This document shows, one piece after another, positions 18,015-26,001 of a stretch of DNA of 64,000 bases. A model generated the notes under the pieces. That model had not been told where the DNA came from. It was given only the letters and a program-made list of their open reading frames with translations, and searched no databases. The stretch comes from Novosphingobium rosa NBRC 15208 (GTDB lineage Bacteria > Pseudomonadota > Alphaproteobacteria > Sphingomonadales > Sphingomonadaceae). Where the stretch lies: NCBI RefSeq assembly GCF_001598555.1, contig NZ_BCZE01000031.1, positions 35,334 through 99,333 of the forward strand, read 5' to 3'. The translations under genes and the position numbers were made by a program. Numbering within the stretch: position 1 is the stretch's first letter; every line of letters starts with the position of its first letter.

Positions 18015-19352
18015 ATGCACAGCGGCGGCCTGCTCTTTGCCGAGGCGATCATGGCGATCGCCGCGCTGATTTTGCTGATCGTGCGCGTCCGGCTCAGCCC
18101 GTTTATCGCGCTGGTGCTGGTCTCGCTGGCTTTGGCGCTGGCCGCCGGGATACCCCCCACCGGCATCGTGAAAATCTTCGAGACCGGTGTGGGCGGGGCG
18201 CTTGGCCATATCGCGCTGGTCGTCGGGCTGGGCACGATCCTGGGCAAGATGATGGTCGAATCCGGCGGTGCCGAGCGCATCGCCGATACGGTCATCGGCT
18301 TTTTCGGGCCGCGCCGCGCCGATTGGGCGATGATGAGCGTGGCGCTGATCGTCGGCCTGCCGGTGTTTTTCGAGGTCGGCTTTGTGCTGCTGGTGCCGAT
18401 CGTCTTCACGGTGGCGCGACGGCTGGACGCGCATCCGATGAGGGTCGGCCTGCCCATGGCGGCGGGGCTGTCGGTGGTCCATGCGATGGTGCCGCCTCAC
18501 CCCGCCGCCATGCTGGCCGCGCAGGCCTATCACGCCGATGTGGGGCTGACGGTGCTGTATGCGCTGATCGTGGGCATTCCCACCGCCGCCATTGCCGGGC
18601 CGGTCTATGCCAAATGGGTGGTGCCGCGCCTGTCTCCCTTGCAACCCGTGGGCGCCGAGCCTGCCGCATTGCATGACAAGCCCACACCGCCCGGCTTTGG
18701 GATCACCTTGGCCACGCTGCTGCTGCCGGTGCTGCTGATGATGGCGGGCAGTCTGGCCGCCGCCGTGGCCACGCCGGGTTCGTCTCTGGATGCATCGCTG
18801 CGCTTTGTCGGCACGCCGGTGGTGGCGCTGCTGGCCGCCGTGCTGGTCAGCTATTGGACGCTAGGGCTGGCGCGCGGCATGTCGGCGGAGGCGATCCGCA
18901 GCTTTACCAATGACTGCCTTGGGCCCACGGCGATGATCACGCTGGTGGTCGGCGTGGGCGCGGGCTTCGGTAAGGTCTTGACCGAGAGCGGGATTTCCGG
19001 CGCCATCGTGCAGGCGGTGGCCGGAGCGCATGTGCCAGTGCTGGTGTTGGCATGGCTGATCGCCGCGCTGATGCGTGTCGCCACCGGTTCGGCGACGGTC
19101 TCCATGGCGACGGCGGCGGGCATCGTCGCGCCGCTGGCCGCCGCCAGCCCCGGCGTGCGGCCCGAGTTGCTGGTGCTGGCCACCGGCGCGGGATCGGTGG
19201 TGTTCAGCCATGTGAACGATGGCGGCTTTTGGCTGCTGAAGGAATATTTCGGCATGAGCGTGGCCGATACGATCCGCAGCTGGACCGTCTGCGAGACGCT
19301 GATCTCGATGGTCGGCCTGTTGCTGACCTACGGCCTTTCGCTGGTGGTGTGA
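18015..19352 (+). CDS. GntP-family permease (gluconate/D-serine-type H+ symporter)
   Basis: A 445-residue inner-membrane protein with roughly twelve hydrophobic segments. GntP-family signatures include ALGHIALVVGLGTILGKMM, LPVFFEVGFVLLVPIV, MVPPHPAAMLAAQ and the C-terminal FSHVNDGGFWLLKEYF. Family members carry gluconate, related aldonic acids or D-serine (DsdX). As the last gene of the aminoacylase-RidA operon it should import the acid that the module degrades. Both an N-acetylated D-amino acid and N-acetylglucosaminate fit the family. It starts at the base after the ridA stop. Confidence 0.93.
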   Translation: MHSGGLLFAEAIMAIAALILLIVRVRLSPFIALVLVSLALALAAGIPPTGIVKIFETGVGGALGHIALVVGLGTILGKMMVESGGAERIADTVIGFFGPRRADWAMMSVALIVGLPVFFEVGFVLLVPIVFTVARRLDAHPMRVGLPMAAGLSVVHAMVPPHPAAMLAAQAYHADVGLTVLYALIVGIPTAAIAGPVYAKWVVPRLSPLQPVGAEPAALHDKPTPPGFGITLATLLLPVLLMMAGSLAAAVATPGSSLDASLRFVGTPVVALLAAVLVSYWTLGLARGMSAEAIRSFTNDCLGPTAMITLVVGVGAGFGKVLTESGISGAIVQAVAGAHVPVLVLAWLIAALMRVATGSATVSMATAAGIVAPLAAASPGVRPELLVLATGAGSVVFSHVNDGGFWLLKEYFGMSVADTIRSWTVCETLISMVGLLLTYGLSLVV

Positions 19353-19383
19353 GGCCCGCGCCTGACCGGCGCGGGCTCCACCC

Positions 19384-22300
19384 TTATTTCACCTCACCAT
19401 CGGCGATGTTCCAGCCACGCAGCCGCACCGTTGCCGTGCCACGTTGCTGCGGGTAGCGCACCGTCACGCGGCGCGTTTCGCCGGGCAGCAGCGAGAGGTA
19501 ATTGTCGCTGAAATAGGCGGGCAGGATCTGCTCGCCCTTCGCGTCGAACAGGGTGAGCTTGGCCTGAAGCGCGGGCGTCCGGCCCGTGTTGGCCAGCGTG
19601 ATGGTCTCCACCTGCTCGCCATCGGTGGGTGTTTCCGCCTGAGCGCCGGCCTTGAGCGTCACCTGAGGCATCGCGCTCAGCGCCCGAAGGTCTTCGGGCC
19701 TAGCCGCCTGCCAATAGAAATTCTCCGACAGCTTTTTGCCATCGCTGGCGAACGCTTCCAGCCGCACCAGCACCGGCCCCTTGGCCAGCACCGCATCGAG
19801 CGGCAGCGTCAGGGCCTCGACGGTCGCATTGGCGCCGACATTCACTGTCGCCTCGCGCGTCAGCAGCGTGGCGCCGGAGAGATCGGTCACAAACGCGCGC
19901 ATCCGCACGCCCTTCACCGCCGCCAGCGTGGTGTTGACCATCACCAGCTGATGGCCCGGCTGGTTCATCTGGATATGGACCGGCTCAGCGCCCTTTTTCG
20001 TCCCGTAGAAGGCGGCATGCGTGTCGTAATCCGAGGAATAGATCTGGAAATCCGCCGAGGGCCAGGCCGGATGCGTCATCCACAGCATGCGCGCGCTGTT
20101 ACGAGTCCACAGCCCGGCGTTAAAGCCCTCGAAAATGGCGCGGTGGGATTCGTAGTTGAGCATCTGCGCCTTGCGCTCGAAATCCTTCAGATCCTTCGCC
20201 GGGCCGAACTCGTTTTCAAGCGCCTGCGTGAAGCTGGCCATGGAAACGCCGCGCTCCTGATGCCAGTCGTGATAGACCCAGGCATCGCTGACCGGCCAGC
20301 GGTCGGCAGGGGCAGGCACGGTGCGCTGCCAGGCCTCCAGCGTGGGGAAGCTGGCGGTGCCGACCTCCACGGCGAAACCGCGCGGATAGGAGGTGAAATA
20401 ATCCTCCGGCCTATGCCATTCATAGGGGCCCGAACCCGCCAGATTGATGATCCGCGAATTGCCCTTGTAGAGCCGCGTGCCATCCTCCTGCCAGACCATC
20501 TCCTGCAAGGCATTCTGCAGTGCGGGCTGGGGCACACCCTCATTGCGCCCGAACCACAGCACGATGGAAGGATGCGTGCGATAGCGCCGTACCACATCGC
20601 GCGCATTGGCAACGAAGAGCGGCACATCCTGCGCCTCGGCATCGCCGTCCTGCGTCGATTCCCAGAAATCGTTGAGCACCATCAGACCGTTTTTGTCGGC
20701 GAGCGCATAGAAGGCCTCTTCAGTGCTCTGGCCCATCCAGTTGCGGATGATGTTCATCCCCGCCTCGCGGTGCAGGCGGAAATAGGGCGCGAGCCGCTCG
20801 GGGGCGACGCGCTTCATCATATCGTCCATGCCCCAATTGCCGCCGCGCGCGGCAATCCGCACGCCATTGACGCGCAGCACCAGCTGCGTGCCGAGCGGAT
20901 CGTCGGGCAGGGTTTTGACCGCAGGCGAATTCTCCGCCCCCGGCATCAGCGAATTGGCCCAGCCCCCGCGCACCTTGCGGAGCGCGGCATGGCGCTCATC
21001 GATCACCGGCGTGCCGAGGCGATGGGCCAGATCGCTGTCGACCAGCACACGGCGCAGCGTGCCCTCGCTATCCAGCGAGGCCAGCTCATAGGTCACGCTG
21101 CGCATGCCGAAATCGAGATCGCGCGTATCGGACGGCGCATGATCGGCCGAGGCGGTCAGATGCAATCTGTGCAGCACCGGATCGCCATAACCATTGGGCC
21201 ACCACAGACGCGGATGAGCGACCGCCAGTTGGGGGAAGCTTTTGGGATCGAAGTTGACAGTCGCTGTGCCACCCGCTGGCACGGTGATGGAGCGCTCCAC
21301 CGCCACATCATCGAAACTTGCCCGCACCGTGGTGGTGACTGCCGCCGAGCCATGGTTGACCACCGGCACTTCAATGGAAACTTCCGCGATGGAGTTATCG
21401 GCGCGCGGCAGGCGGGTGGACACGGCGGGATCGCCAAGCGTCACCACGCCGGTTGCCGCCAGTTCCACGCCTTGCCACAGGCCGGTGTTGCGATCGCGCA
21501 CGCCGGGAATCCAGTCCCAGCCCTCGCTGGCGCTGAAGGTGGGACCATCGCTCATCAGGGCGCCGCCATTGTCGCCGCGACCGCCCGCCAGAGACTGCTC
21601 ATGCGCGATGCCGGGATGCGGCGGGGGCGAGACCAGCACGGCGATGCTGTTCGCGCCGGGCTTGAGCAGTTGCGTCACATCGAAGCGGCCCCGGATAAAG
21701 GCGCCCTTCACATCGCCCACCGCCACGCCATTCACCCAGACCTGCGCGGCATAGTTCACGCCGCCGAAGGTGAGCGTCAGCCGCTTGTCCGGCAGGGCGG
21801 GCAGGATGAATTCGCTGCGATACCAGTAATCCTGCCGCGACAGGCTTTCGGGAATCGCCATATTGTTGAGGCCGATGGTGGGGTCGGGATAGACGCCGCG
21901 ATCGACCAGCGTGGTCAGCACGGTGCCCGGCACGGTGGCGGCATGCCATGTTTTCGCATCGAAACCCGTGCGGGAAATCGTGGCGCCATCGGCCTGCAGG
22001 CGCGGCGCCTCGATCAGTCGCCAGCCGTTGACGGCGTAACGCCCCTCGCCTTTTGCCTCCAGCGCGGGAGCATCGTGCAGCGGCTTGGCGACCGGGACTG
22101 GGAAAGGCGCCTTGCTCTTCGGCAACTCCCAGACAGGCTGCGGGATCGCCAGACCGTAATTCGTCTTGACCTGAAGCGGCCAGCTGGGGCTGGCATCCTC
22201 GAAGCGGATCAGCGCTTCGTCAGGCGGGGTTAGCGCCAGATCGCCCGCGCCGGGCAAGTTGGGCATGAAAGCGAAGCCGGCGATATGGCCCGCAAAACCC

Positions 22301-22824
22301 GGCGCACCCGGTTCACGCGCGCCCAGGACGACAAGCCCGGTCGGGGTCACAAGCCGTGCTTTGGCCGATCCGGCAGGCGCGCCATCGACGGAGAAGCGCA
22401 CCACCTCCCCATCTCCACTTGCGACCAGCAGGTGCCAGCTTCCCGCCGTCACCGGCTGCGCGGCCCGGATGATTGCGCCGCCAGCGGCGAACACCGGCTT
22501 CCCATCCTCCAGCGCTAAGCTACGCAGATCCTCACCCTTGCCGATCCCCGCCACAGGGGCCCGCCCCTTGGGCAAGGCGGAGGGCTTGACCCAGACCCGC
22601 AGCGTCCATTGCGCGGCATCGGGCAAATGTTCGTCAGCGCCATAGCCCTGGGCGGGATGCTCGATGCCGTCCGAACCGCTCAGGAAGACGGCGTTATACG
22701 GCCCGATCTCGGCCCGCTTGGGATGGGCGATGCGCGAGGAGGGCCAGTCGATCTGCTGCGCCATCACCGGCCCTGCCGCCACCCCTGCGATCAGACATGC
22801 CGCAAGGGCCTTGATCCCGTTCAT
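19384..22824 (-). CDS. GH2 beta-mannosidase/exo-glucosaminidase-type enzyme with N-terminal LamG-like domain
   Basis: A 1146-residue exported enzyme. It has a signal peptide (LAACLIAGVAAGPVMAQ), then a LamG/concanavalin-like beta-sandwich (about 45-205: WTLRVWVKPSALPKG, GSWHLLVASGDG). A GH2 sugar-binding domain (about 285-435), Ig-like domains, a TIM barrel and C-terminal beta domains follow. The acid/base is Glu762 in WFGRNEG and the nucleophile probably Glu820 in EVGTASFPT. GGNWGMDDMMKR and NIIRNWMGQSTEEAFYALAD match the subgroup containing mannosylglycoprotein endo-beta-mannosidase and exo-beta-D-glucosaminidase. With its mannosidase neighbours, cleavage at the Man-beta-1,4-GlcNAc core is likely. 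It is divergent from GH31. Confidence 0.93.
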   Translation of the reverse strand: MNGIKALAACLIAGVAAGPVMAQQIDWPSSRIAHPKRAEIGPYNAVFLSGSDGIEHPAQGYGADEHLPDAAQWTLRVWVKPSALPKGRAPVAGIGKGEDLRSLALEDGKPVFAAGGAIIRAAQPVTAGSWHLLVASGDGEVVRFSVDGAPAGSAKARLVTPTGLVVLGAREPGAPGFAGHIAGFAFMPNLPGAGDLALTPPDEALIRFEDASPSWPLQVKTNYGLAIPQPVWELPKSKAPFPVPVAKPLHDAPALEAKGEGRYAVNGWRLIEAPRLQADGATISRTGFDAKTWHAATVPGTVLTTLVDRGVYPDPTIGLNNMAIPESLSRQDYWYRSEFILPALPDKRLTLTFGGVNYAAQVWVNGVAVGDVKGAFIRGRFDVTQLLKPGANSIAVLVSPPPHPGIAHEQSLAGGRGDNGGALMSDGPTFSASEGWDWIPGVRDRNTGLWQGVELAATGVVTLGDPAVSTRLPRADNSIAEVSIEVPVVNHGSAAVTTTVRASFDDVAVERSITVPAGGTATVNFDPKSFPQLAVAHPRLWWPNGYGDPVLHRLHLTASADHAPSDTRDLDFGMRSVTYELASLDSEGTLRRVLVDSDLAHRLGTPVIDERHAALRKVRGGWANSLMPGAENSPAVKTLPDDPLGTQLVLRVNGVRIAARGGNWGMDDMMKRVAPERLAPYFRLHREAGMNIIRNWMGQSTEEAFYALADKNGLMVLNDFWESTQDGDAEAQDVPLFVANARDVVRRYRTHPSIVLWFGRNEGVPQPALQNALQEMVWQEDGTRLYKGNSRIINLAGSGPYEWHRPEDYFTSYPRGFAVEVGTASFPTLEAWQRTVPAPADRWPVSDAWVYHDWHQERGVSMASFTQALENEFGPAKDLKDFERKAQMLNYESHRAIFEGFNAGLWTRNSARMLWMTHPAWPSADFQIYSSDYDTHAAFYGTKKGAEPVHIQMNQPGHQLVMVNTTLAAVKGVRMRAFVTDLSGATLLTREATVNVGANATVEALTLPLDAVLAKGPVLVRLEAFASDGKKLSENFYWQAARPEDLRALSAMPQVTLKAGAQAETPTDGEQVETITLANTGRTPALQAKLTLFDAKGEQILPAYFSDNYLSLLPGETRRVTVRYPQQRGTATVRLRGWNIADGEVK

Positions 22825-22895
22825 TCCGCTTCCCCTGTTTCTCTCTCGCGCCTACCCTGCCGCAGGTTGACACCGGGCCGCAAGACTTCTTTAGA

Positions 22896-22913
22896 CAATT
22901 TTATTTATTAAAT
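22896..22913. promoter_or_regulatory. AT-rich operator candidate (ROK box 2)
   Basis: CAATTTTATTTATTAAAT lies directly upstream of the GH31 ribosome site in the GH2/GH31 divergent promoter. It matches the site at 31764-31781 at 16 of 18 positions. The position suggests repression by blocking initiation. Confidence 0.65.
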
Positions 22914-22927
22914 GGAGAGGAAGCGCA

Positions 22928-25384
22928 ATGCGCCGTTGCACAAAGCTTTTGATGGCCGCCCACCTTGTCCTGCTGCCCGCCTTTCCCGCCATGGCAGCGC
23001 CCTCATCCGCTGCCGCCGTCAGCCCGCAGCGCGATGGAGCCGAAATGCGCATCGGCACAGCACTGCTGCGCGTCACCGCCCTCACGGACCAGATTGTGCG
23101 CATCCGCATCGCCCGGGATGGCCGCTTCCCCGAGGATGCCAGCTGGGCCGTGCCCGCCGCCATGCGCAAGGCCAGCGTTGCCGTTCACCCCACCGAGGAT
23201 GGCTTCACCACCGCGCAGATCCGCGTCCGGCTGGCAGACGGCCGCCTGACCGTCGAGGATCTCAGCGGCAAGGTGATCTCGCAAGACACCATCGATCCGC
23301 TGACGCTCCACGGCACCGGCTTCACCCTGCGCAAGCAGCTGCCGATCTCCGAACATATCTTCGCGCTGGGCGACAAGACCGGGGCCGATCTCGACCGGCG
23401 CGGCCAGACCTATGTCGACTGGAACACCGATGTCGCCTTCTCCAGCACGCGCGACCCGATCTACAAGTCGATCCCCTTCTTCATTGCCGCCGGAGGGCCG
23501 GGCGGCAGCTATGGCCTGCTGCTGGACAACACCTTCCGCGCCGCCTTCGATTTCGGCCATGTCGACGCCGACAGCACCATCATCAGCGCGCCCGATGGCC
23601 CCATCGACTATTACCTGATCGCCGGCCCCAGCACCGCCGAGGTGGTGCGCCGCTACACCGATCTGACCGGTCGCGCGCCGCTGCCGCCGCTCTGGGCGCT
23701 GGGCTATCAGCAGTCGCGCTACAGCTACATGAGCGCGGATGAAGTGCGCCAGATCGCCGCCCGCCTGCGCGCCGAAAAAGTGCCGACCGACGCCATGTGG
23801 CTCGACATCGATTATCAGGACCGCAACCGGCCCTTCACCGTCAACACCAAAACCTTCCCCGATCTGGCGGGGCTGACCGGAGAGCTGAAGCGCGACGGCA
23901 TCAATCTGATCGCCATCACCGATCTGCATATCGCGCGGGCCGCCAATCAGGGTTACGCGCCTTATGACAGCGGTATGGCGGGCAAGCATTTCGTCCGCAA
24001 TCCCGATGGCTCCACCTTTGTCGGCCCGGTCTGGCCCGGCCCGGCGGTCTTCCCCGATTTCACCGACAAGGGCGCACGCGACTGGTGGGGCACCCTCTAC
24101 AAGGGCTTCACCGCAGACGGCATCGCCGGTTTCTGGAACGACATGAACGAACCGGCTGTCTTCGAAACGCCGACCAAGACCATGCCGCTCGACACGGTGC
24201 ACCATATCGCCAGCGACGATTTCGCCCCGCGCGACGCCACCCATGCCGAGATCCACAATGTCTTCGGCATGCAGAACACCCGCGCCACCTATGATGGCCT
24301 GCGCAAACTGCGCCCCGATGAACGCGCCTTCGTGATGACCCGCGCCACCTACGCGGGCGGCCAGCGCTATGCGGTGACCTGGACGGGCGACAACAGCTCG
24401 ACCTGGGATCACCTGCGGCTTTCTGTGCATCAGCTGATCAATCTGGGCCTTTCGGGCTTTAGCTGGGCGGGCGCGGATGTCGGCGGCTTCACCGGCGGCC
24501 CCAGCGCCGATCTGCTGACGCGCTGGTTCGAGATCGGCGCCTTCACGCCCATCTTCCGCGATCACAGCGCGCAGGGCGCCCCCCGCGCCGAGCCCTGGGT
24601 CGATGGGCCCGATCACCTCGCCATCCGCCGCCGCTTCGTGGAAGAGCGCTACCGGCTGATGCCCTATTTCTACGCTCTGGCCGATCTCAACGCCCGCAGC
24701 GGCGACCCGCTGATGCGCCCGACCTTCTACGACTACCCCGGCCTGCTCACCGCGCGCGGCTGCGATCAGAGCATGGCCTTCACCGTGGGCCGCAGCCTGC
24801 TGGTCGCCCCGCCGCCCAAGATGGAATCGCCCCAGAGCTACGACGTCTGCCTGCCCGCGGGCGGCTGGTTCGACCTGTGGAGCGGCAAGCGCGTGACGGG
24901 CCATCCCTCCCCCGACCAGCGCGACGGCGACGCCCTGTTGCTCACCGAAACGCCCCGCCTCGACAGCCTGCCGGTCTATGTCCGCGCAGGCACCATCCTG
25001 CCGCGCCAGCCTTTGGTACAGAGCCTTGCCGAAACGCCCAAGGGCCCGCTGGAGCTGCATATCTATCCCGGCGATAACTGCAGCGGAAACCTCTACCTCG
25101 ACGACGGCCATTCGCTGGGCTTCACGCGGGGCGCCTTCCTGCGCCAGACCATCCGCTGCACGCGTGACAGCCGTGGCCTGCACATCCTGTTCGACAAGCG
25201 CGAGGGCAGCTTCAAGCCATGGTGGCAGCGCGTAGCGATCATCGTGCATGACTGGCATGGCAGCGCGAAGGTGACGCAGGCGGGCAAGTCGGTGGACGCC
25301 ACACCGGATGCCACAGCTGAAACGCTCGGCTTCGAGATTGCCGATCCCGCGCGCGTTAGCGAAGTTACAGTGGTAGCGAGCTAA
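22928..25384 (+). CDS. GH31 alpha-glucosidase
   Basis: An 818-residue exported GH31 enzyme with a signal peptide ending PAMAAP, an N-terminal galactose-mutarotase-like domain (about 40-250), a catalytic barrel, and proximal/distal beta domains. The nucleophile is Asp405 in GFWNDMNEPAVF and the acid/base Asp488 in WTGDNSSTWDHL; LWALGYQQSRYSY and DAMWLDIDYQ are classical. It is intact and of normal length. GH31 alpha-glucosidases include glucosidase-II-like enzymes, so removal of alpha-glucose caps from high-mannose N-glycans is an attractive role, but maltose-type substrates cannot be excluded. Start ATG 22928 with GGAGAGG upstream, immediately after the AT-rich operator. Confidence 0.94.
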   Translation: MRRCTKLLMAAHLVLLPAFPAMAAPSSAAAVSPQRDGAEMRIGTALLRVTALTDQIVRIRIARDGRFPEDASWAVPAAMRKASVAVHPTEDGFTTAQIRVRLADGRLTVEDLSGKVISQDTIDPLTLHGTGFTLRKQLPISEHIFALGDKTGADLDRRGQTYVDWNTDVAFSSTRDPIYKSIPFFIAAGGPGGSYGLLLDNTFRAAFDFGHVDADSTIISAPDGPIDYYLIAGPSTAEVVRRYTDLTGRAPLPPLWALGYQQSRYSYMSADEVRQIAARLRAEKVPTDAMWLDIDYQDRNRPFTVNTKTFPDLAGLTGELKRDGINLIAITDLHIARAANQGYAPYDSGMAGKHFVRNPDGSTFVGPVWPGPAVFPDFTDKGARDWWGTLYKGFTADGIAGFWNDMNEPAVFETPTKTMPLDTVHHIASDDFAPRDATHAEIHNVFGMQNTRATYDGLRKLRPDERAFVMTRATYAGGQRYAVTWTGDNSSTWDHLRLSVHQLINLGLSGFSWAGADVGGFTGGPSADLLTRWFEIGAFTPIFRDHSAQGAPRAEPWVDGPDHLAIRRRFVEERYRLMPYFYALADLNARSGDPLMRPTFYDYPGLLTARGCDQSMAFTVGRSLLVAPPPKMESPQSYDVCLPAGGWFDLWSGKRVTGHPSPDQRDGDALLLTETPRLDSLPVYVRAGTILPRQPLVQSLAETPKGPLELHIYPGDNCSGNLYLDDGHSLGFTRGAFLRQTIRCTRDSRGLHILFDKREGSFKPWWQRVAIIVHDWHGSAKVTQAGKSVDATPDATAETLGFEIADPARVSEVTVVAS

Positions 25385-25393
25385 AACAAGGCC

Positions 25394-25453
25394 CCGGAGG
25401 CAGAAGGATTAAGGTCTTTTGCCTCCGGCGGCCAAAGGGCCACTGCCCTTTGC
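25394..25453 (+). terminator. Tandem hairpins after GH31
   Basis: The first stem pairs 25394-25406 (CCGGAGGCAGAAG) with 25416-25428 at 12 of 13 positions. A second stem follows (CCAAAGGGC at 25432-25440 with GCCCTTTG at 25445-25452). They lie ten bases beyond the GH31 stop and are probably the terminator of that gene. Confidence 0.65.
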
Positions 25454-25523
25454 AATCCCTTTATTGTCTACGTCAGGCTACTGATTCAGCGTTAGACAAT
25501 GAGCTCGATGCGCCCGTTATCGC

Positions 25524-25599
25524 AAGATACTTCGCGGAAGCGCTATGAACTTCGGGAAGATACTTCGCGGAAGCGCTATGAACTTCGGGAAGATACTTC
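25524..25599. repeat. 33-base tandem repeat, 2.3 copies
   Basis: Two identical adjacent 33-base units (25524-25556 and 25557-25589) begin AAGATACTTCGCGGAAGCGC, followed by the first 10 bases of a third. The unit itself contains an inverted repeat (TTCGCGGAA). A multiple of three would repeat DTSRKRYELRE if translated from 25499, but there is no ribosome site or other support for a protein. Confidence 0.8.
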
Positions 25600-25704
25600 T
25601 CACTATATTTTAAAAAATGGCCCGCAATGCCGATTGTGTACTATATATTTGAATAAATTATTATATTTCAGCGCCAAATTTTACCCGAGCGCCCGCGTCC
25701 AGCA

Positions 25705-25881
25705 ATGACCAAGCACGCCGAACCATCGGCCTTGCCCTTCGCAATCGCCATGCTTTGGGAACTGTATTCCTCACCCGCCTGGTACTCGGTCTTGCTGATT
25801 CCGGCCGCCGCCCTATCGTTTTATCGATACCACAAGACATTGGAAAAAAGCTGGCTGCAAGAGTTTGCCGAGCCATTCTGA
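25705..25881 (+). CDS. Possible small single-pass membrane protein
   Basis: An open frame of 58 codons encodes MTKHAEPSALPFAIAMLWEL, then SSPAWYSVLLIPAAALSF and a charged tail YRYHKTLEKSWLQEFAEPF. It has one convincing transmembrane span with an aromatic belt and a positive end. There is no good ribosome site upstream and the family is not recognised. The protein-like composition is the only support. It could equally be the surviving piece of a larger gene. Confidence 0.35.
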   Translation: MTKHAEPSALPFAIAMLWELYSSPAWYSVLLIPAAALSFYRYHKTLEKSWLQEFAEPF

Positions 25882-26001
25882 TGTCGGCGAAGCCTCAGCC
25901 TGCTGAGCATTGGCGCTCACATCGAGCACACCGATCAAGTTACAGGTCTCGCGAACAAACTGGTCACGCCCGCCCACTTGATATGGGCGGGCGCCAGATC
26001 A

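Larger units (their letters stand above)
25454..26001. other. AT-rich intergenic island without a firm gene
   Basis: About 550 bases with composition clearly lower in GC than the rest of the window, especially 25600-25680. It contains a 33-base tandem repeat (25524-25599) and a possible 58-codon membrane-peptide gene (25705-25881). No transposase, integrase or tRNA-like end is visible. It may be the remnant of an insertion between the GH31 and GH3 genes. Confidence 0.6.

Noticed and set aside
25524..25599. Tandem repeats as a possible CRISPR array
   Set aside because: The copies are directly adjacent with no spacers, only 2.3 units are present, and no cas genes are in the window.
25499..25708. 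A repeat-containing 69-codon protein (DTSRKRYELRE repeats)
   Set aside because: No ribosome site, composition unlike the rest of the genome's proteins, and the repeats are identical at DNA level, which points to recent DNA duplication rather than selection on protein.
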